From the NCBI GenBank assembly GCA_038373885.1, contig JAWZYV010013188.1, positions 62,001 through 126,000 on the forward strand: a stretch of 64,000 nt of DNA, written 5' to 3'. The position numbers and the translations under genes were made by a program. The stretch is from Cheiracanthium punctorium. Taxonomy: Eukaryota > Arthropoda > Arachnida > Araneae > Cheiracanthiidae. The number at the start of each line of letters is the position of its first letter. Positions within the stretch are counted from its first letter, which is position 1. This document shows, piece after piece, positions 32,990 through 44,814 of the stretch. The notes beneath the pieces are model-generated. The model ran no database searches, was not told the origin of the DNA, and saw nothing but the letters and a program-made list of their open reading frames with translations.

Positions 32990-33860
32990 CCTTAAAAAGT
33001 TGTTTTCAATTAATTACCTACTTCTCTTACAGCTACATTTTCTAATCCAGTTTTGGTAACACTTAACTTTAATGTCAAAATTGTGCAATATGTATTTATA
33101 TTAAGCTTATATAAAGCAAAAATCTTGAATAATGGGACTCTATACACCAGAGTTTGAAAAATCGTGCCGCAACCTCCAAACTTGGGGCATTGGAGAATTT
33201 CATGTAGCGGACCTTATCCTTGTGCCTACTTATTGTTCTGAGAAGACAGATTGAAGACTTTCTAAATAATTTCGTGCCCGGAAATATTTTAATACCTTAT
33301 AATTTATCATACCACGATAAAAAGAAGCATTTGTACACTCCACAATGCTCTGTCACCAGAAGAAGAACAATATCTGATCTCCTATAAATACCCGAAAAAA
33401 TAATTCTACAATTCACTTCAACACTTTCTATCTCACGTTCACACGTTATTACTTTTCCTCCCTTGTACTAGAGCCTACTGGTATTTATATTTTCCTATTC
33501 TGTCCATGAAAGCAAAATGGTGCTGGAATTGTTTGGCGCATCTAAACTTCTTCATAAAAAAATTGACAGAGGACAGGCAATAGGTTGGCCAGTGCTGGTA
33601 CACAAGATATGTAACAATTTAATTTCGTATAAGGCCATACTCTATTCTCATAGCTTTTAATAAATTTAAACATATGACTCTATGAACACACACTAAATTA
33701 AAAATGAAAACGTTTCACAAACTCGTTATTAAAATCAATACAACTGTAAAATTTAGTTATGCATACCCTTTAAAAAACTGTCTTCAAATAATTACCTTCT
33801 TCTATAACAGCTAAAATTTCTATTCCAGTTTTGGCAACATTTAATTTTAACACAGTTGAC
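32990..33860 (+). repeat. Unit C: two direct copies 780 bp apart
   Basis: 32990-33085 and 33770-33860 align: CTTAAAAAGTTGTTTTCAA vs TTTAAAAAACTGTCTTCAA, AATTACCT, CTTCT-TACAGCTA, TTCTAxTCCAGTTTTGG, AACA, TTTAAxTTTAA. The 680 bp between them hold no recognised gene. This may be an old tandem duplication. Confidence 0.55.
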
Positions 33861-34137
33861 AAATAACAAGAACATAAATTTTATTCATGTATCAAAGTCG
33901 GTAGCGTAATTAATTTCGTACGCTTCGACGCTTTTTGAAAAAAGCTTTTATGCAAAACGCATTATGTCTGCATTAAAATTTGATGACAATTTATATTTTG
34001 AGTTTACGCATCAAGTAATCGATATTCTTCATCCCTTTTTAGAGAGACAGAGAAAAAAAAAAAGAATTCTATGCAATCCTTTTACTTAACTTTATGTGAA
34101 ACTGTAGGGGAAGAAACTGGATCTGAGAAATATTTGA

Positions 34138-34195
<58 letters not shown>

Positions 34196-35266
34196 ACATG
34201 ATGTCACGAGCGGATCACCGTTCCGTTTTTAGCATTATTGGTTAAAGCCGTGATCAATACTGGAGAGCTTCCAAATAAAAATACTGATCGAAACAAAGAA
34301 AGATTTTTATTTTGTTAGACTTTATGCAGTTAATGATGTATCAAAAGAAAGAAAAAAGAAAAAAAAAATAGAAGAAGTATGAAAAAGTTTGGCGATTTCT
34401 TTGTTCTAAGAACGTGTTCTCTCTGCAGGAAAGCTAGGTAGGTACAAACGTAATTTTACGCTTCGAGTTATTTCGAAGCCTTCCAGCTTCCGGGAAATTG
34501 AAAATAATTATTTTATTGGTCAAACAGGGAAGAATTTAGCGAAAGAGTTACATTTAAAGATGCTCGGTAAGTATTAAAGACTTCTTCGGAGATATATAAT
34601 TTCATTTTATGCTCGAATATTCTAGCTATCACGAAGTCCATGTGGTGATGACTGACTGGAATTGCTCAATGTTTTTTGATGCATGCACAATTAGGTCTTA
34701 ATTTCTATCAAAGAAAAAAAAGTGCCGGAGCCCTAATATTCTCTGCAGCCCATGTTCATGCTCAGTGGTATGCTGCAAACCCCTTCAATTTTTGCAATAT
34801 GTGGGGTCGGTAGCACATTCAATTTAAAATAATGACAATTCAGAGATTTCCCCCTTATTGACATATTTTTTATTATTTCACAGAACAGTGAAATGAAATG
34901 AAGTAGTCTGAAATTAGAATGAAGAAATATAAACAATTTATGGTAAAAGACCCAAAATCTGGTAGTCTCGGTAGCTTGGTCTGTTCACCAAAATCTGTTT
35001 GTGTATGATGTGTGAAACGGGGAAAATTTTTGAGTTATTGTACTGGTGGTGGGCTGCGGAGCGCAATATCATGAGCTTCGATAGTTTTACCGTATATGTA
35101 AGACTTCAAATCAGAAAAAAGAAGCACAATAGCTGAGCTCCGGTGAGCTCCCATGCAAATTTAGCCCTGATGACAGATTTTTTAGCGGATAACGTTGAAC
35201 ATTTTAAAGTATCTGTATTTTTCTTTCGAAATGATTTAAAAATGAGTCTTTTGCATTTGTCATTAG
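33861..35266. other. Intergenic with a TA/TG microsatellite
   Basis: A (TA)n stretch passing into (TG)n lies at 34141-34195, typical of a mixed dinucleotide microsatellite. The other sequence is AT-rich, with A-runs near 34054 and 34355. No gene or bounded element is seen. Confidence 0.6.
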
Positions 35267-35337
35267 CAGTGGCGTAACCAGAATTTTTTCAAGGGGGGGT
35301 TTCCGATTACTTATATACACACACACATATATATGTA

Positions 35338-37221
35338 CAGCTGCGGAAAAAAAGGCCCACTTGCTCTTTATTTGGCCATTATTAGTCGGACTGCAAAGTT
35401 ATATATACCATTCGCTTGCAAATAGCGTATGCTTAAATTTTCTAGTAATTTAATTTGCATAGGGGCCGTCTTCATAGTTAATTCTGCATCAACTTCGCTT
35501 TTTTCAATGACAACATACTTTGACTTTATTAAACGAAAGAAAACCTTCCAATTACCCTAAATGTTAATTTTCACCAAATTCCTTCGATAATTTCTGGACA
35601 TATTGCTTTCACCAAATTCCTTCGATAATTTCTGGACTTTTGCGAGATTTTAAGGGACTTTCTGCAAATTGAGAAACGCTATTTGTAGGTTCCGAACTTT
35701 TCGCCTTTCATTCATTTCGCTCGCGAGAGTTAAAAGAAATAAATTCTGTTTTCACGGAAAATACTGTTTCTAGTCTTAAAGTTTTTTGTACTAATATCAG
35801 GTGTAGAATTTAGAATATTTAGTCAGTGGTTCAAATGACCCGTGATTCCATAACTTCCTTGGTTCGAACACATAATTTAAAGGAAAAATACCAAACGACT
35901 GCTCACGATTTTTAAATCTTTCTGATTTTGAAATTGTTATAGAGTATTTCTCTAGAAGGTTCTCTTAGACAGGTGACATGTTGCTAAGAGTGAGAGGCCG
36001 TTCTCTGCTCTTCTGACTACAATCCTGAATATTACTCAGCTACGTCCGAACATGAAGAATGGTTTCATGCTTGAAAATTTATTTGTTTGAATTTCATGTA
36101 AAAAACGCAATTACTTTTTTGCCGACCCAATATTATCACCGTGTTTGTTATTTCAAATTCTTCATTTAATATTATTGTCTGCAATGTACAATAGTCTTAT
36201 AAGACTTTTGGCGGTAGTTTAATTTATAGTCAGATGAAAATTTAGACAGAAAAACGTGATTTTGAATGTTTGAGTATGGGGAAGCTCAAAGTCCTGATGT
36301 TTCCAATATTAAAAAAGGTCGAATTCATGCCTGGAATGCTGAGGATGTAAGTTTTTCATAAATAGGACGTTGTATTGGAAGACATACATCTACTGTATCT
36401 AATTCTATACATGGAAAAATTTTATTTGGTGGGATATGGTAGCGGATGCAACAATAGACGCTTTATAGAATCACCATCAAAATGTAAAAACCTCTAATTT
36501 ATTTGCTTCAAAATTTGATATTTGTTTAATACCGCCATCTTTTACTGTTTTTGCACAAAGAAAATCTAATTTATGTTTATTTTATGCAATTTTCAAAAAA
36601 TTATCACTTAATAAATTTATATATGGTCCCTTAACTCATGAAAATAACACATTTTATTTAATATAAATTAAACTACTGAACGTAAAAATCTGAAAATTTG
36701 CACAGCCATGTAAAATCACTTTTTGCATATATTTCCATCAAAATTTGGCTAGGTTGACATTAATAATTTTTTAAATATTAATTTAATAATTAATGATTCA
36801 TATTAATATTTTATTAAAAATTATAATAATAGTAAATTATGTTTGGGTCGTTTAGTTATAATAGTACGAATAAAAGTCAGCTTCTTATCAATAGAGATAT
36901 GAATTAAAGTATGAAAAAATATTTTAACATAGGGGGAGGGGGATTTCGGGTGCTCACTCATTTTCAGTTCAAATTTATTGAAAATTGGTATCCGGGGTTA
37001 AAATGAGCTAAATATTTGAAATATGAAGTGAAATCTAGGGGTTTGCTACTGGAAAAGAAAAAGTTGATGCAAATTTTAATATGGAGACGCCCCCTTACGC
37101 AATTTTTATGCATAGCAAATTAAAGTGTACGTCAATTGTAAACGATTGGAATCTGTAACTTTTCTGTACGACGAACGACCGTTGAATAAAGTACAAGTGG
37201 GCCTTTTTTTCCCAGCAGCTG
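35338..37221 (+). mobile_element. Tc1/mariner-like element with TA target duplication (degenerate)
   Basis: The left end is CAGCTGCGGAAAAAAAGGCC at 35338. The right end is its near inverse, GGCC(T)7CCCAGCAGCTG, ending 37221. TA flanks both ends (35336-35337, 37222-37223). At 1884 bp it is the size of a full Tc1-like element, but only a piece of the N-terminal DNA-binding domain can still be read. It sits 71 bp inside the hAT-type MITE and so inserted later than that MITE. Confidence 0.78.
36311..36415 (+). pseudogene. Tc1-like transposase, N-terminal helix-turn-helix remnant
   Basis: One frame reads KKGRIHAWNAEDVSFS, a stop (TAA at 36359-36361), then IGRCIGRHTSTVSNSIHG. G-R-I at the first helix and I-x-R-x-x-G-R-x-x-S-T-V at the recognition helix are characteristic of Tc1/pogo-type DNA-binding domains. 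No DDE catalytic region was recognised downstream. It is a dead fragment. Confidence 0.6.
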
Positions 37222-37535
37222 TACATAATATACACGCACACTCGTGAGTAAGCGTTGTTCAATCACCCAAGTTCACGCTTTCCATAACAAATTACTTTTC
37301 TAAACAAAACTATTTTTAATTGGTACATTTTTATCATGATAGATTATCAAAAAAAAAGTTTGTTGTAATTTTAAACAGCTTCTTAGAGCAAAAATTCTAT
37401 TTTGTTATACACCCCCCCCATATGTGAGAAAAAGTGTAATGAACAGCCTAATTTTCCTCATCACACTTAATGTCGAGGGGAGGGGTTTAAACCTCTAAAC
37501 CCTCCCCCTCTCTTGGATATGCTACTGGTCATTAT

Positions 37536-37729
37536 AGACTTAATATAAAAATCTAAACATTAAGGGTTTTTAAATGCAGACGGAAGAGTATTAATTTACG
37601 GCTATACGATAATAAATAAACCGCTGAAATTTCTTCATAACTTCATGCAGCCATTTCTCCTCGTAAAACATGTTTGAATTCTTCAAAAGTGCATCAAAGC
37701 AAAAAATAAACTTTATATTTTATTATTTT
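37536..37729. other. Spacer, AT-rich
   Basis: Nothing is recognised here; unit B begins shortly after. Confidence 0.35.
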
Positions 37730-38110
37730 TTTTCTGCAATTCTTTTCCATTCCATCAGTTGAACATTGTAAAAAAAGCCATAAATCTATGATTTATAAGA
37801 AGACAATTTTTCCATTGCAAGAAAGATTACTCCTTACACCATCGGCTGAAGGTAAGATGTACTTTTATTTTATCTGAAGGGAAAACAAAAGAAATAACGC
37901 TTCCTCTCCTGCAAACTCAAATGGCTTGACATAAACTTTCATAAATGAGGAAATATCAAGCGGGGCTGTTTAACTCATAAGAATTTACGGGAGCCGCCGA
38001 TTCCTTCTGGGTTTGCCCATTCAGGCATTCGCATGGCCTTTCCGGATGTTTGTTGAATCCCTCATATTTTATCGTTATTTTTAAAAATGCATTTTGGAAC
38101 TGCGGATTCA
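37730..38110 (+). repeat. Unit B copy 1
   Basis: Landmarks: CATTGTAAAAAAAGCCATAAAT (37766), CAAATGGCTTGACATAAACTTTCATAAATGAGGAAATATC (37918-37957), TTTAACTCATAAGAATTTACG (37968), GCATTCGCATGGCCTTTCCGG (38023) and CTCATATTTTATCGTTATTTTT (38061). The same order occurs at 60.7, 58.7 and 53.9 kb. No shared open frame is seen. Confidence 0.65.
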
Positions 38111-39904
38111 GTATCCTTATTGCATAGCTTTTTGAAACTTAGCAACAGCAAGTATGGGAATCGACAGCGTGTCGACCTGTAGCATTTTAAATAGAACGGT
38201 AATATTTAAGCAATATTTGAGTAAAAAATGTTTCAATGGCCCAGTTAAAAAATGTGATCTTATTGTCGCTGTATTTCGTTGTTGCAATCATAAATCAAAA
38301 TACAAGAGTAGGTATCATGATGGTAAGAAAAAAAAAAGGAAAAATAAAATAAAATAAATGAAAAGGTAATAAATAATTGGATATTAGAGGGATTTGGGTG
38401 GTAATTCTACTTGGGATTTTTATGATCTGCGCATTTAGAAAGCAATTTTCTGTCTTGAAAATAGTTCTTATTTAAATAAATAAAAACTACGCTAATTACA
38501 TTTAATCTGTCTTCATTTAAAATGAGATGGATATTTCAAATTCTGTTTTTAAAATTAAAATTACGTACAGTTACTGTAGTGGCAGAATGATTTGTTTTCA
38601 TTTAAGTTGTTAAATTCACCAATGCAAAAAAATTTGAAGACATTTCTAGACTTCTTACACTCGGAAAATAAAAATACTAAACCTGGGGGAAAAAACCTTA
38701 CTCGAAAATATATTTTTTTATTATTCTTATTATTATGTGTGGTACTGGCAATATTTCAAGCCCCTAGCAGAGACGTCGGCATCCAGTGTGAAAGTAATCG
38801 GAATTAATTTGAGAGCTTTAGCACTGTAGATGATATCTATCCTTAAATATTAATATGTGATGCATATATATACAAGGTACCATGTGACTTGAGGTCAACC
38901 GAAAATGTATGTTTACCCCCCATCCCCATAAGACGTCTCCACAATAATTTCACAAACTTTACACCAACATTCAGACGCAAATTACCAATTACAGTTTGAG
39001 GTAATTAAGAAAATAAAGATTAACAGGCAAAAGCAAATACCCAATTTCTACAAATAGTTCGTATCGTATATAAATTGCCATCTCAAAAAATCATATTGCT
39101 GTTTCTACTAGTCATTAGAATACTATTTTGTGTACAAAAAAGTCTATTTCCTTGTCGAGCTCTAGCAAATTATAAAACCCGCCTTCTTCCGCACATAAAG
39201 ACAAATCAGTAAATGGTATACAAGTGAGTAAATCGGTCTGTACTAATCACTATCCATCCTACAGTTAGCTTGTATTTTGAAGAACATGCATCCTATCTCT
39301 GGTTAAAATGTAATGATAGCGATTTTGAAGTCAGGAAGTTCAATAATCATATGAGCGACACATGACTGTAGTAATGAAAACTGAAAGAACATATTCGATT
39401 TTATATTTATTCGAAACGTATTTTTAAATTAGCATTTACACAAAAAGAGACCAAAGAAATAATAAGTATTAATAGATATAAAGTGCATATTTGATTAATT
39501 AGCCAAGTTCTACTTGTACAACTGTGAATAAGATCACTTTTAAGTCGAAGAATTCAAATGTGTCTAACTTATTGCAAAACTGCTAAAATTTAAGGCTCAG
39601 TTTTTGTTTCCAACGACAGCTGTATCTCATAATGGGAACGGAAGTACATTTCAGATTGTTTCACGAAGTAACCCCTAACTTCTGAAAATAAATAACCCAG
39701 AAACGATTATTATTAGAAGCATGAAACCAGTGGTATGTTTATCAAAAAACCCCTAAGAATTAGATACAGAAGCACCAAAATTTTAGTTGCAAACTGTGCC
39801 GATAGATGATGCTAAAAACGATCTAAGAAAATCCTCATCTGTCACACACATGACCGCTCCATTTCCCAAAACTCACTGTTTGGGCTGCAGTCTCTTGCAA
39901 AGGC
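38111..39904. other. Intergenic; one diverged repeat shared with 53.65 kb
   Basis: 39535-39640 (AAGAATTCAAATGTGTCTAACTTATTGC, then CAGTTTTTGTTTCCAACGACAGCT) matches 53655-53765 in order. The rest is AT-rich with no recognised gene. Confidence 0.45.
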
Positions 39905-40020
39905 GTCATTGCACCTTTTTAAGAGGGATGTAACGGATATCCGGCAAATATCCAGTATCCGGCCTATCCGGCTGATTTTTCAATATCCGAAATACCGTCG
40001 GATATCATAACTACCAGATA
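39905..40020 (+). mobile_element. hAT-like end fragment, GGATATCCGG-rich
   Basis: AGAGGGATGTAACGGATATCC followed by repeated CCGGxxTATCCGG and GGATATC motifs resembles the ends of a widespread arthropod hAT type beginning (T)AGGGATGTAACG. No opposite end or target duplication was found. Confidence 0.4.
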
Positions 40021-40914
40021 TCCGGCTATATACTACTAAAGTTCTATCTATAATATACAGGGGACAGGATGGAAAATTATATTTGAAAATTCTTGATAAG
40101 CGATAAATAAAACAGATGGATATATTTTTTAACTGAAAAAATAGCAAATTTAACACTGGAAAGGGGTCATTCAAAATAAACACACAATTTCAACTTTTGT
40201 TCAGTAGTTTTTGAGCACATTTATAACTAGTTAGGCTAATATTTATAGTTGATTTCATGTTGCAAAGTGCCTTTCAGAGAACATTTTCTGAACTAAAAAA
40301 AAAAAAAAAAACCTTAAGCATATCTCATGTAGTGTCCATGTGCAAATTTGGAGGCTATCTTCTCTCCTTTTCAGCTTTAGACTGCTGTTTTTAATTATAA
40401 GCACTGTGCAGTACCATTTGAAAGATATGTGCATTCAGTATATGCGATTTTTCTCATGGTAATCCCAGAAATAATGTAATTTTACACGCTCTCCAGATGA
40501 AGTTTCTCTGATATTTTTAATTTACTACGGAAATCCGATAATTAGAAAAAATCTCCGATTATTCTGTCTTCAAAATTTATTTACAGAGGCAGAGAGAAAT
40601 TTCAATCTTCATCCTTTTTGCAAATGACTATCTTTTACTGAGCATTTCTTTATTAAAATCTCCAATACCTAATCATTAAAAATAAACCTTTATTTTGTAT
40701 ACTTTTTAATTGAATTTAGCTATTTAAATTCATTTAAAAATCAATTGAAACTTGTAGAAAATCATAAAGTTAAGTCTACTTAAAATATCTACATTTAAAA
40801 TGTGTTTGGGAAATATTTGTTAATGAAAACTATAACATGTAAAAAACACTCAAAATACTGGTGATAAACAATAAAAAAAATAAAAAAAATTGTGAAAAAA
40901 CACACATAAAATAT
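40021..40914. other. Intergenic, AT-rich, nothing recognised
   Basis: A-runs lie at 40297-40312 and 40871-40890. No gene is seen. Confidence 0.4.
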
Positions 40915-41725
40915 TACTAATAATACGTTACGATTGTTTCGACCAAAAAATTCTTTCGGTCTTCATGAGACAAAGCCCTTCGTCTCACGAAGCAGAGGGA
41001 ATTGAAAAAGATAAACCAACAAACATGCTGCCACAAGGAAACAAGAAAAGGCGAACAAAACCACGGAGAAGGGAAAAAAGGGAAGGATAAAACGAAAAGA
41101 AAATAGGGACAAAAAATACATAAATAAATAATAAGAAGAATAAAAAGCAAAAACACACACACAAACATACACAAAAAAGAAAAACAAAAGGAAACAGAAC
41201 AAAAAACAAAAGAACATAGAAACACATTAAAAAATAAAAACAACATACAGAACAGCACATTCGATTTTTTTATATAAAAACAACATATAGGACAGCACAA
41301 TAGATAATTTATTTAATATAATTAAAAGGAATAAAATAATATTAAACATAAAGGAAAGACAGAAACAGACACATAAAAACCAAAACAAAATAAAAAAGGA
41401 CAAACAAAATAGATTAGGAAGGGGGACAAAAGAGGAAGAAAAAAAAATGGTAACAGAAGAGAAAGGGGAAAGTGAATAGAACTTTACAACAGCTGCTTCC
41501 AAGCGGAATGAACGAAAGTAACGGGAGAACCATCGTTCACAAGACGTTCCAAGTGCTGGGTAATGGAAAACCTTCCAAAAAATCAAGATAATACAAAGAC
41601 AGAGGAGTGCACAATATCTTAGCCTTAGAAAACTGAAAACGATGATTAGAATTCCAACAAAGGGAGGCAACAGAAGATTTGAAAAGCTCGTGCTTAGTGT
41701 CTAACGGAGAAAGGTACAATTAATT
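40915..41725 (-). pseudogene. Penelope-like element remnant: GIY-YIG endonuclease tail plus 3' region
   Basis: On the minus strand, 41719-41540 reads ELFKSSVASLCWNSNHRFQF, then AKILCTPLSLYYLDFLEGF, in one frame. The pattern S-S-V-A-x-x-C-W/F-x-x-x-H-x-F-x-F-x-x-A-K-I-L with a later D/E-F-L-E fits the C-terminal GIY-YIG endonuclease of Penelope-like retroelements. A frameshift occurs near 41540. Downstream is a strongly pyrimidine-rich 500 bp, ending at 40960-40930 in CATGAAGACCGAAAGAA-TTTTTTGGTCGAAACAATCG. This TGAAGACC...TTGGTCGAAAC hairpin-like module is typical of Penelope-like ends. Reverse-transcriptase motifs are absent, so the copy is 5'-truncated. Confidence 0.5.
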
Positions 41726-42739
41726 CACTATGAAAACTAACAGTAGTAGTAGAAGTATTAGGTTTATTATATTTAGAAGGAGCTGTATCAATAATAGAGG
41801 GGATTTTAGAATAGAGGGGATAGATTTTACGTAATTCATCTCATTATTAAGAGATGAAGAGTCAGAGCAAATTTTGAAAGCTTTCTGTCCACCCGTCTTG
41901 TGTTCTAACTGCCGTAAATATACACCGATTTATGCGAAATTTATATTTTTCTACGTACAGAACCGTGTACCTTATTGAAAAAGGCGTTACGCCTTTACGC
42001 CACTAGCAACCAATCGACGAGAAATTGGTTCTGGTCGGTATAGGAACTTGAACAAAATTTTCATATACATTGCACTTAGTTTGGTTACTATGACACTAAC
42101 TAAATATTTACGTAAATTTTACTTGCCCTTTTGGATAGCGTGACGCAAAAGATAAATTAAATTATTGAAATAAATTCATTTAAATACACTATATAGACTC
42201 AGTGAAAGTGTGATATATTTGACAGTGTATTTCATAATTAAAAGCATTGCTTAAATGCGTAAATCTTCTTTAGAAAATAAAACGAAAGTAACTGTAATGG
42301 AATTTAAAAACAAATCTTTAAAATTCCCAGCAGGGCGTCACTCAAAATTTGATATCATTATTTTTAAGACCCATATTTAAAATTCATAGAGCTATAAAGT
42401 AAAATGCTGCGTCACAAATTTTTAACCAGTTAAGGGTTTTTGCATGTGGATATCATTACTTTTTAAGGGTATGGTCATAAGATAATAAATTAGTTTCAAG
42501 GGCGAATTTCGGAAGTTTGCTTGACACTAAGTTATGTAAATAAATATACAAACCTGTTTTCATGCAGTATCAGAGTATTTGATTAAAAAAGTCACAGCAA
42601 GTTCTTTTGTAACATGTAACAGAAAATTGACATATTTTTGTTAGAATTTTATAATAAGAGACATAACACTGATTATAATCAATAATTTTTTGAGTAATTT
42701 TCTATTTATAATTTGGGTCGAGTACAGATTAGTATCCCT
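41726..42739. other. Intergenic, nothing recognised
   Basis: AT-rich with a short inverted pair AAGGCGTTACGCCTT (41970-41984). No gene is seen. Confidence 0.4.
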
Positions 42740-43280
42740 GCCACCATCTTTGATTTTATTTCATAAATTTGCATTCAGTTTAATGCTAAACGTAAGTTAA
42801 ACTCTTTTACTATAATTATATAACTATTGGGCCCCATCAGTGGCCGAGCGCATAGCGCTCTGAACTGGGAGACGGAAGGTGTCTGGTTCGAAACCAGGTT
42901 GCGTTCGCCGACCTAATCGTTCGGAGTTTTCCGTGGTTTCCTCCAAAACAGCGTAAATATGGGTTAGGTCCCCTTAGAAAAACCCCACGGAGAGTACACC
43001 ACGTCTCGGCTTAGAGCCTACGTGTAGCTATAATCGGCCGTAATTCTAGAATACCAACAACAATATATAACTATTGGTTCTATTGTTTTAATGCATTGTG
43101 ATTCATTAATTTGCATTCAGTTTAACGATAAGTTAAGTTTCGTTAAAATTATTAATTTAATAATCTCGTTCTTAATTGATGATAATCTAGTTACTCATTC
43201 TATTATTTTAATGCAATGCAATCTATTAATGCAATGTTTGCTTTCAGTTTAAAGCTATCTCTAAGTTAAATTTTTAACTA
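42740..43280 (+). repeat. Three diverged tandem units interrupted by a SINE
   Basis: TTTGCATTCAGTTTAA recurs at about 42768 and 43110, and TTTGCTTTCAGTTTAA at about 43238. Each is preceded by TTxTATTxTAATGxAxT-type sequence and followed by a run like AAGTTAAxTTTTT. The SINE 42831-43063 sits between units 1 and 2. Confidence 0.5.
42831..43063 (+). mobile_element. tRNA-derived SINE (family 1) with intact A and B boxes and 14-bp target duplication
   Basis: The A box TGGCCGAGCGC is at 42841-42851 and a perfect B box GGTTCGAAACC at 42885-42895, at tRNA-like spacing. This is the internal RNA polymerase III promoter. The tRNA-like head leads into a body (CGTTCGGAGTTTTCCGTGG at 42919) and an ATACCAACAACAA tail. 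The exact 14-bp duplication TATATAACTATTGG flanks it (42817-42830 and 43064-43077), the mark of LINE-mediated insertion. A decayed inverted relative is at 10735-10965. It is not a functional tRNA gene: no proper acceptor stem closes around the head. Confidence 0.9.
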
Positions 43281-43504
43281 TATTATGATACACTAAGTTT
43301 TTAACTAAGTTAATGATACATCTCAAAATTGTTGATTAAATTAATTAATAACTATAATCATTAATAAAATAGAAAATTACTCAAAAAAATATTGTTTATA
43401 ATTGGTTTTATGTCGCTTTTTAGAAAACTAACTTCATACTATGTTTGTTTGTTTTTTATCAGTTGATAATTTCATTTTTTTAGCGAACGTTTAGATGAAC
43501 TACC

Positions 43505-43705
43505 AGTTTAAGAATAAGGGTCTTGCGCGGTTGACTTTCTTAGTGCTTCTGAAGCGTATTTACGTTACATCGTGAGAAAAACCGTCCAAAACTCCGAATT
43601 TTTAGATTATCAGCCATCCGGTAGACCAGAACCCTGGACATTTATACTTCAGTTATCTACCATCTTCAGTATCTTATCAACTCAGCTCGGGTGGACACAA
43701 CATCT
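43505..43705 (-). mobile_element. tRNA-derived SINE (family 2), copy c
   Basis: The plus strand has ACGTTACATCGTGAGAAAAACCGTCCAAAACTCCG and then ATCTACCATCTTCAGTATCTTATCAAC in the same order as the 13.2- and 59.2-kb copies. The A box (minus strand, near 43695) has decayed to CGAGCTGAGTTGAT; the B-box region CAGGGTTCTGGTC is near 43635. It is old and diverged. Confidence 0.6.
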
Positions 43706-44814
43706 TGTTTTAGATGCCATCTCCGGCCTTCAAATGTCTAATACAAAATATTGCGGATGTATAAATTTAGATTAGTTAATCAAATTTCTATCTGAAAAGT
43801 ATTGAACAAAATTTTAAATCTGGCATTTAATGGAATACAAAATAAAAGGGAGAAAAACCTAAGATTTGGAAAAAATATTGGTTTTAAAATTATAATTCGA
43901 TAATTTCAATAAATTTTATATATACATGAAGAGTAAAACAGTTATTATTAAAACTAGTTAGTATATAAAACTACTATTTATTTTCCTTTGAATACTAAAT
44001 AATTATTATTAATTAATTATGTGAGCTTTCTGAAGAGAAAAAAAAATTCATTGAAATATTTATTACATATTGAATTTTCCAAATAGAATTAATAATATTA
44101 GAAAAATAAAGACTTAATTTAATTATAAATAGCTATCAAAATACTAGGGAAACGAAATACTTAAAGAAAAATTTAGGAAGGAGTTTTAACAAAAAATATT
44201 TATTAATTATTTTTTTAATTCGAAGTCTTAACTATTTTTAATTATTAATTATAGCAAAATAAATTACAGAAAAAATAAGTAAAGTATATAATAATCTGTT
44301 ATTATTTTTTAAAATGAAATAAAACAAAAACGGCAGTAACACAAAGCTCATCTTGCAAAAGTGCTACATCGAGTACACAACCTAAGTTTTCTGGTCAGAA
44401 ATCGGAGCGCATCGCACCAGCTGTCGTCTGCGACCAAAGTGGTTTAGGATATAAAGTAACTTGTACAAATCTTGTCACGGATTTACAGCACTGTATTCCT
44501 ACTCCCTGCCTTGTTTACCGCCGTTGAAACAAGATCATTTTCCGTATTTCCTTACGCGGGTTAAATAGTTCCCTCTTTGAACTGGATTAAATAAAAAAAC
44601 GAGTTTTCCTAGCTTAACCGGCGACGTCACTCATCGAATTTGGCACCGATTAAAATCATATATTAATTGTAAAAAAATCGTTAGAGCGGATTCCGAGATC
44701 CAGAAGAGAACTTTTGAAAATAGAAAAGTTAGCTGTAATATATAAGTGCCGCGAAGTTTTACGGTTGGTTGGTTGGGCTGGCTGCGTCACTCGTAGAAAC
44801 TGCCGTTCTACATG
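43706..44814. other. Intergenic; a GC-richer stretch at 44340-44650
   Basis: The first 600 bp are very AT-rich. 44340-44650 is richer in GC and holds GACGTCAC (CRE-like, about 44622), but I see no ORF or other promoter sign. At 44659-44814 a few segments precede the truncated Helitron without matching it. Confidence 0.4.

Larger units (their letters stand above)
35267..37527. mobile_element. hAT-type element containing a nested Tc1-like element
   Basis: The ends are CAGTGGCGTAACCAGAA at 35267 and the inverted counterpart TTGGATATGCTACTG ending 37527. Just inside both ends lie G-run and C-run tracts. The flanks GTCATTAG (35259-35266) and GTCATTAT (37528-37535) are an 8-bp duplication with one mismatch. 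Without the nested element it would be only about 375 bp, so it is a MITE. The same CAGTGGCGTAA-type end is seen at 61280. Confidence 0.75.

Noticed and set aside
40917..41670. Several overlapping minus-strand frames of 84-147 codons rich in Phe, Leu and Cys
   Set aside because: They come from a purine-rich strand that has few stop codons when read in reverse. The composition is low-complexity and the region is the 3' part of a Penelope-like remnant.
42831..42905. Functional tRNA gene
   Set aside because: The A and B boxes are good, but there is no closing acceptor stem, the body continues as a SINE, and a 14-bp target duplication flanks the whole unit.
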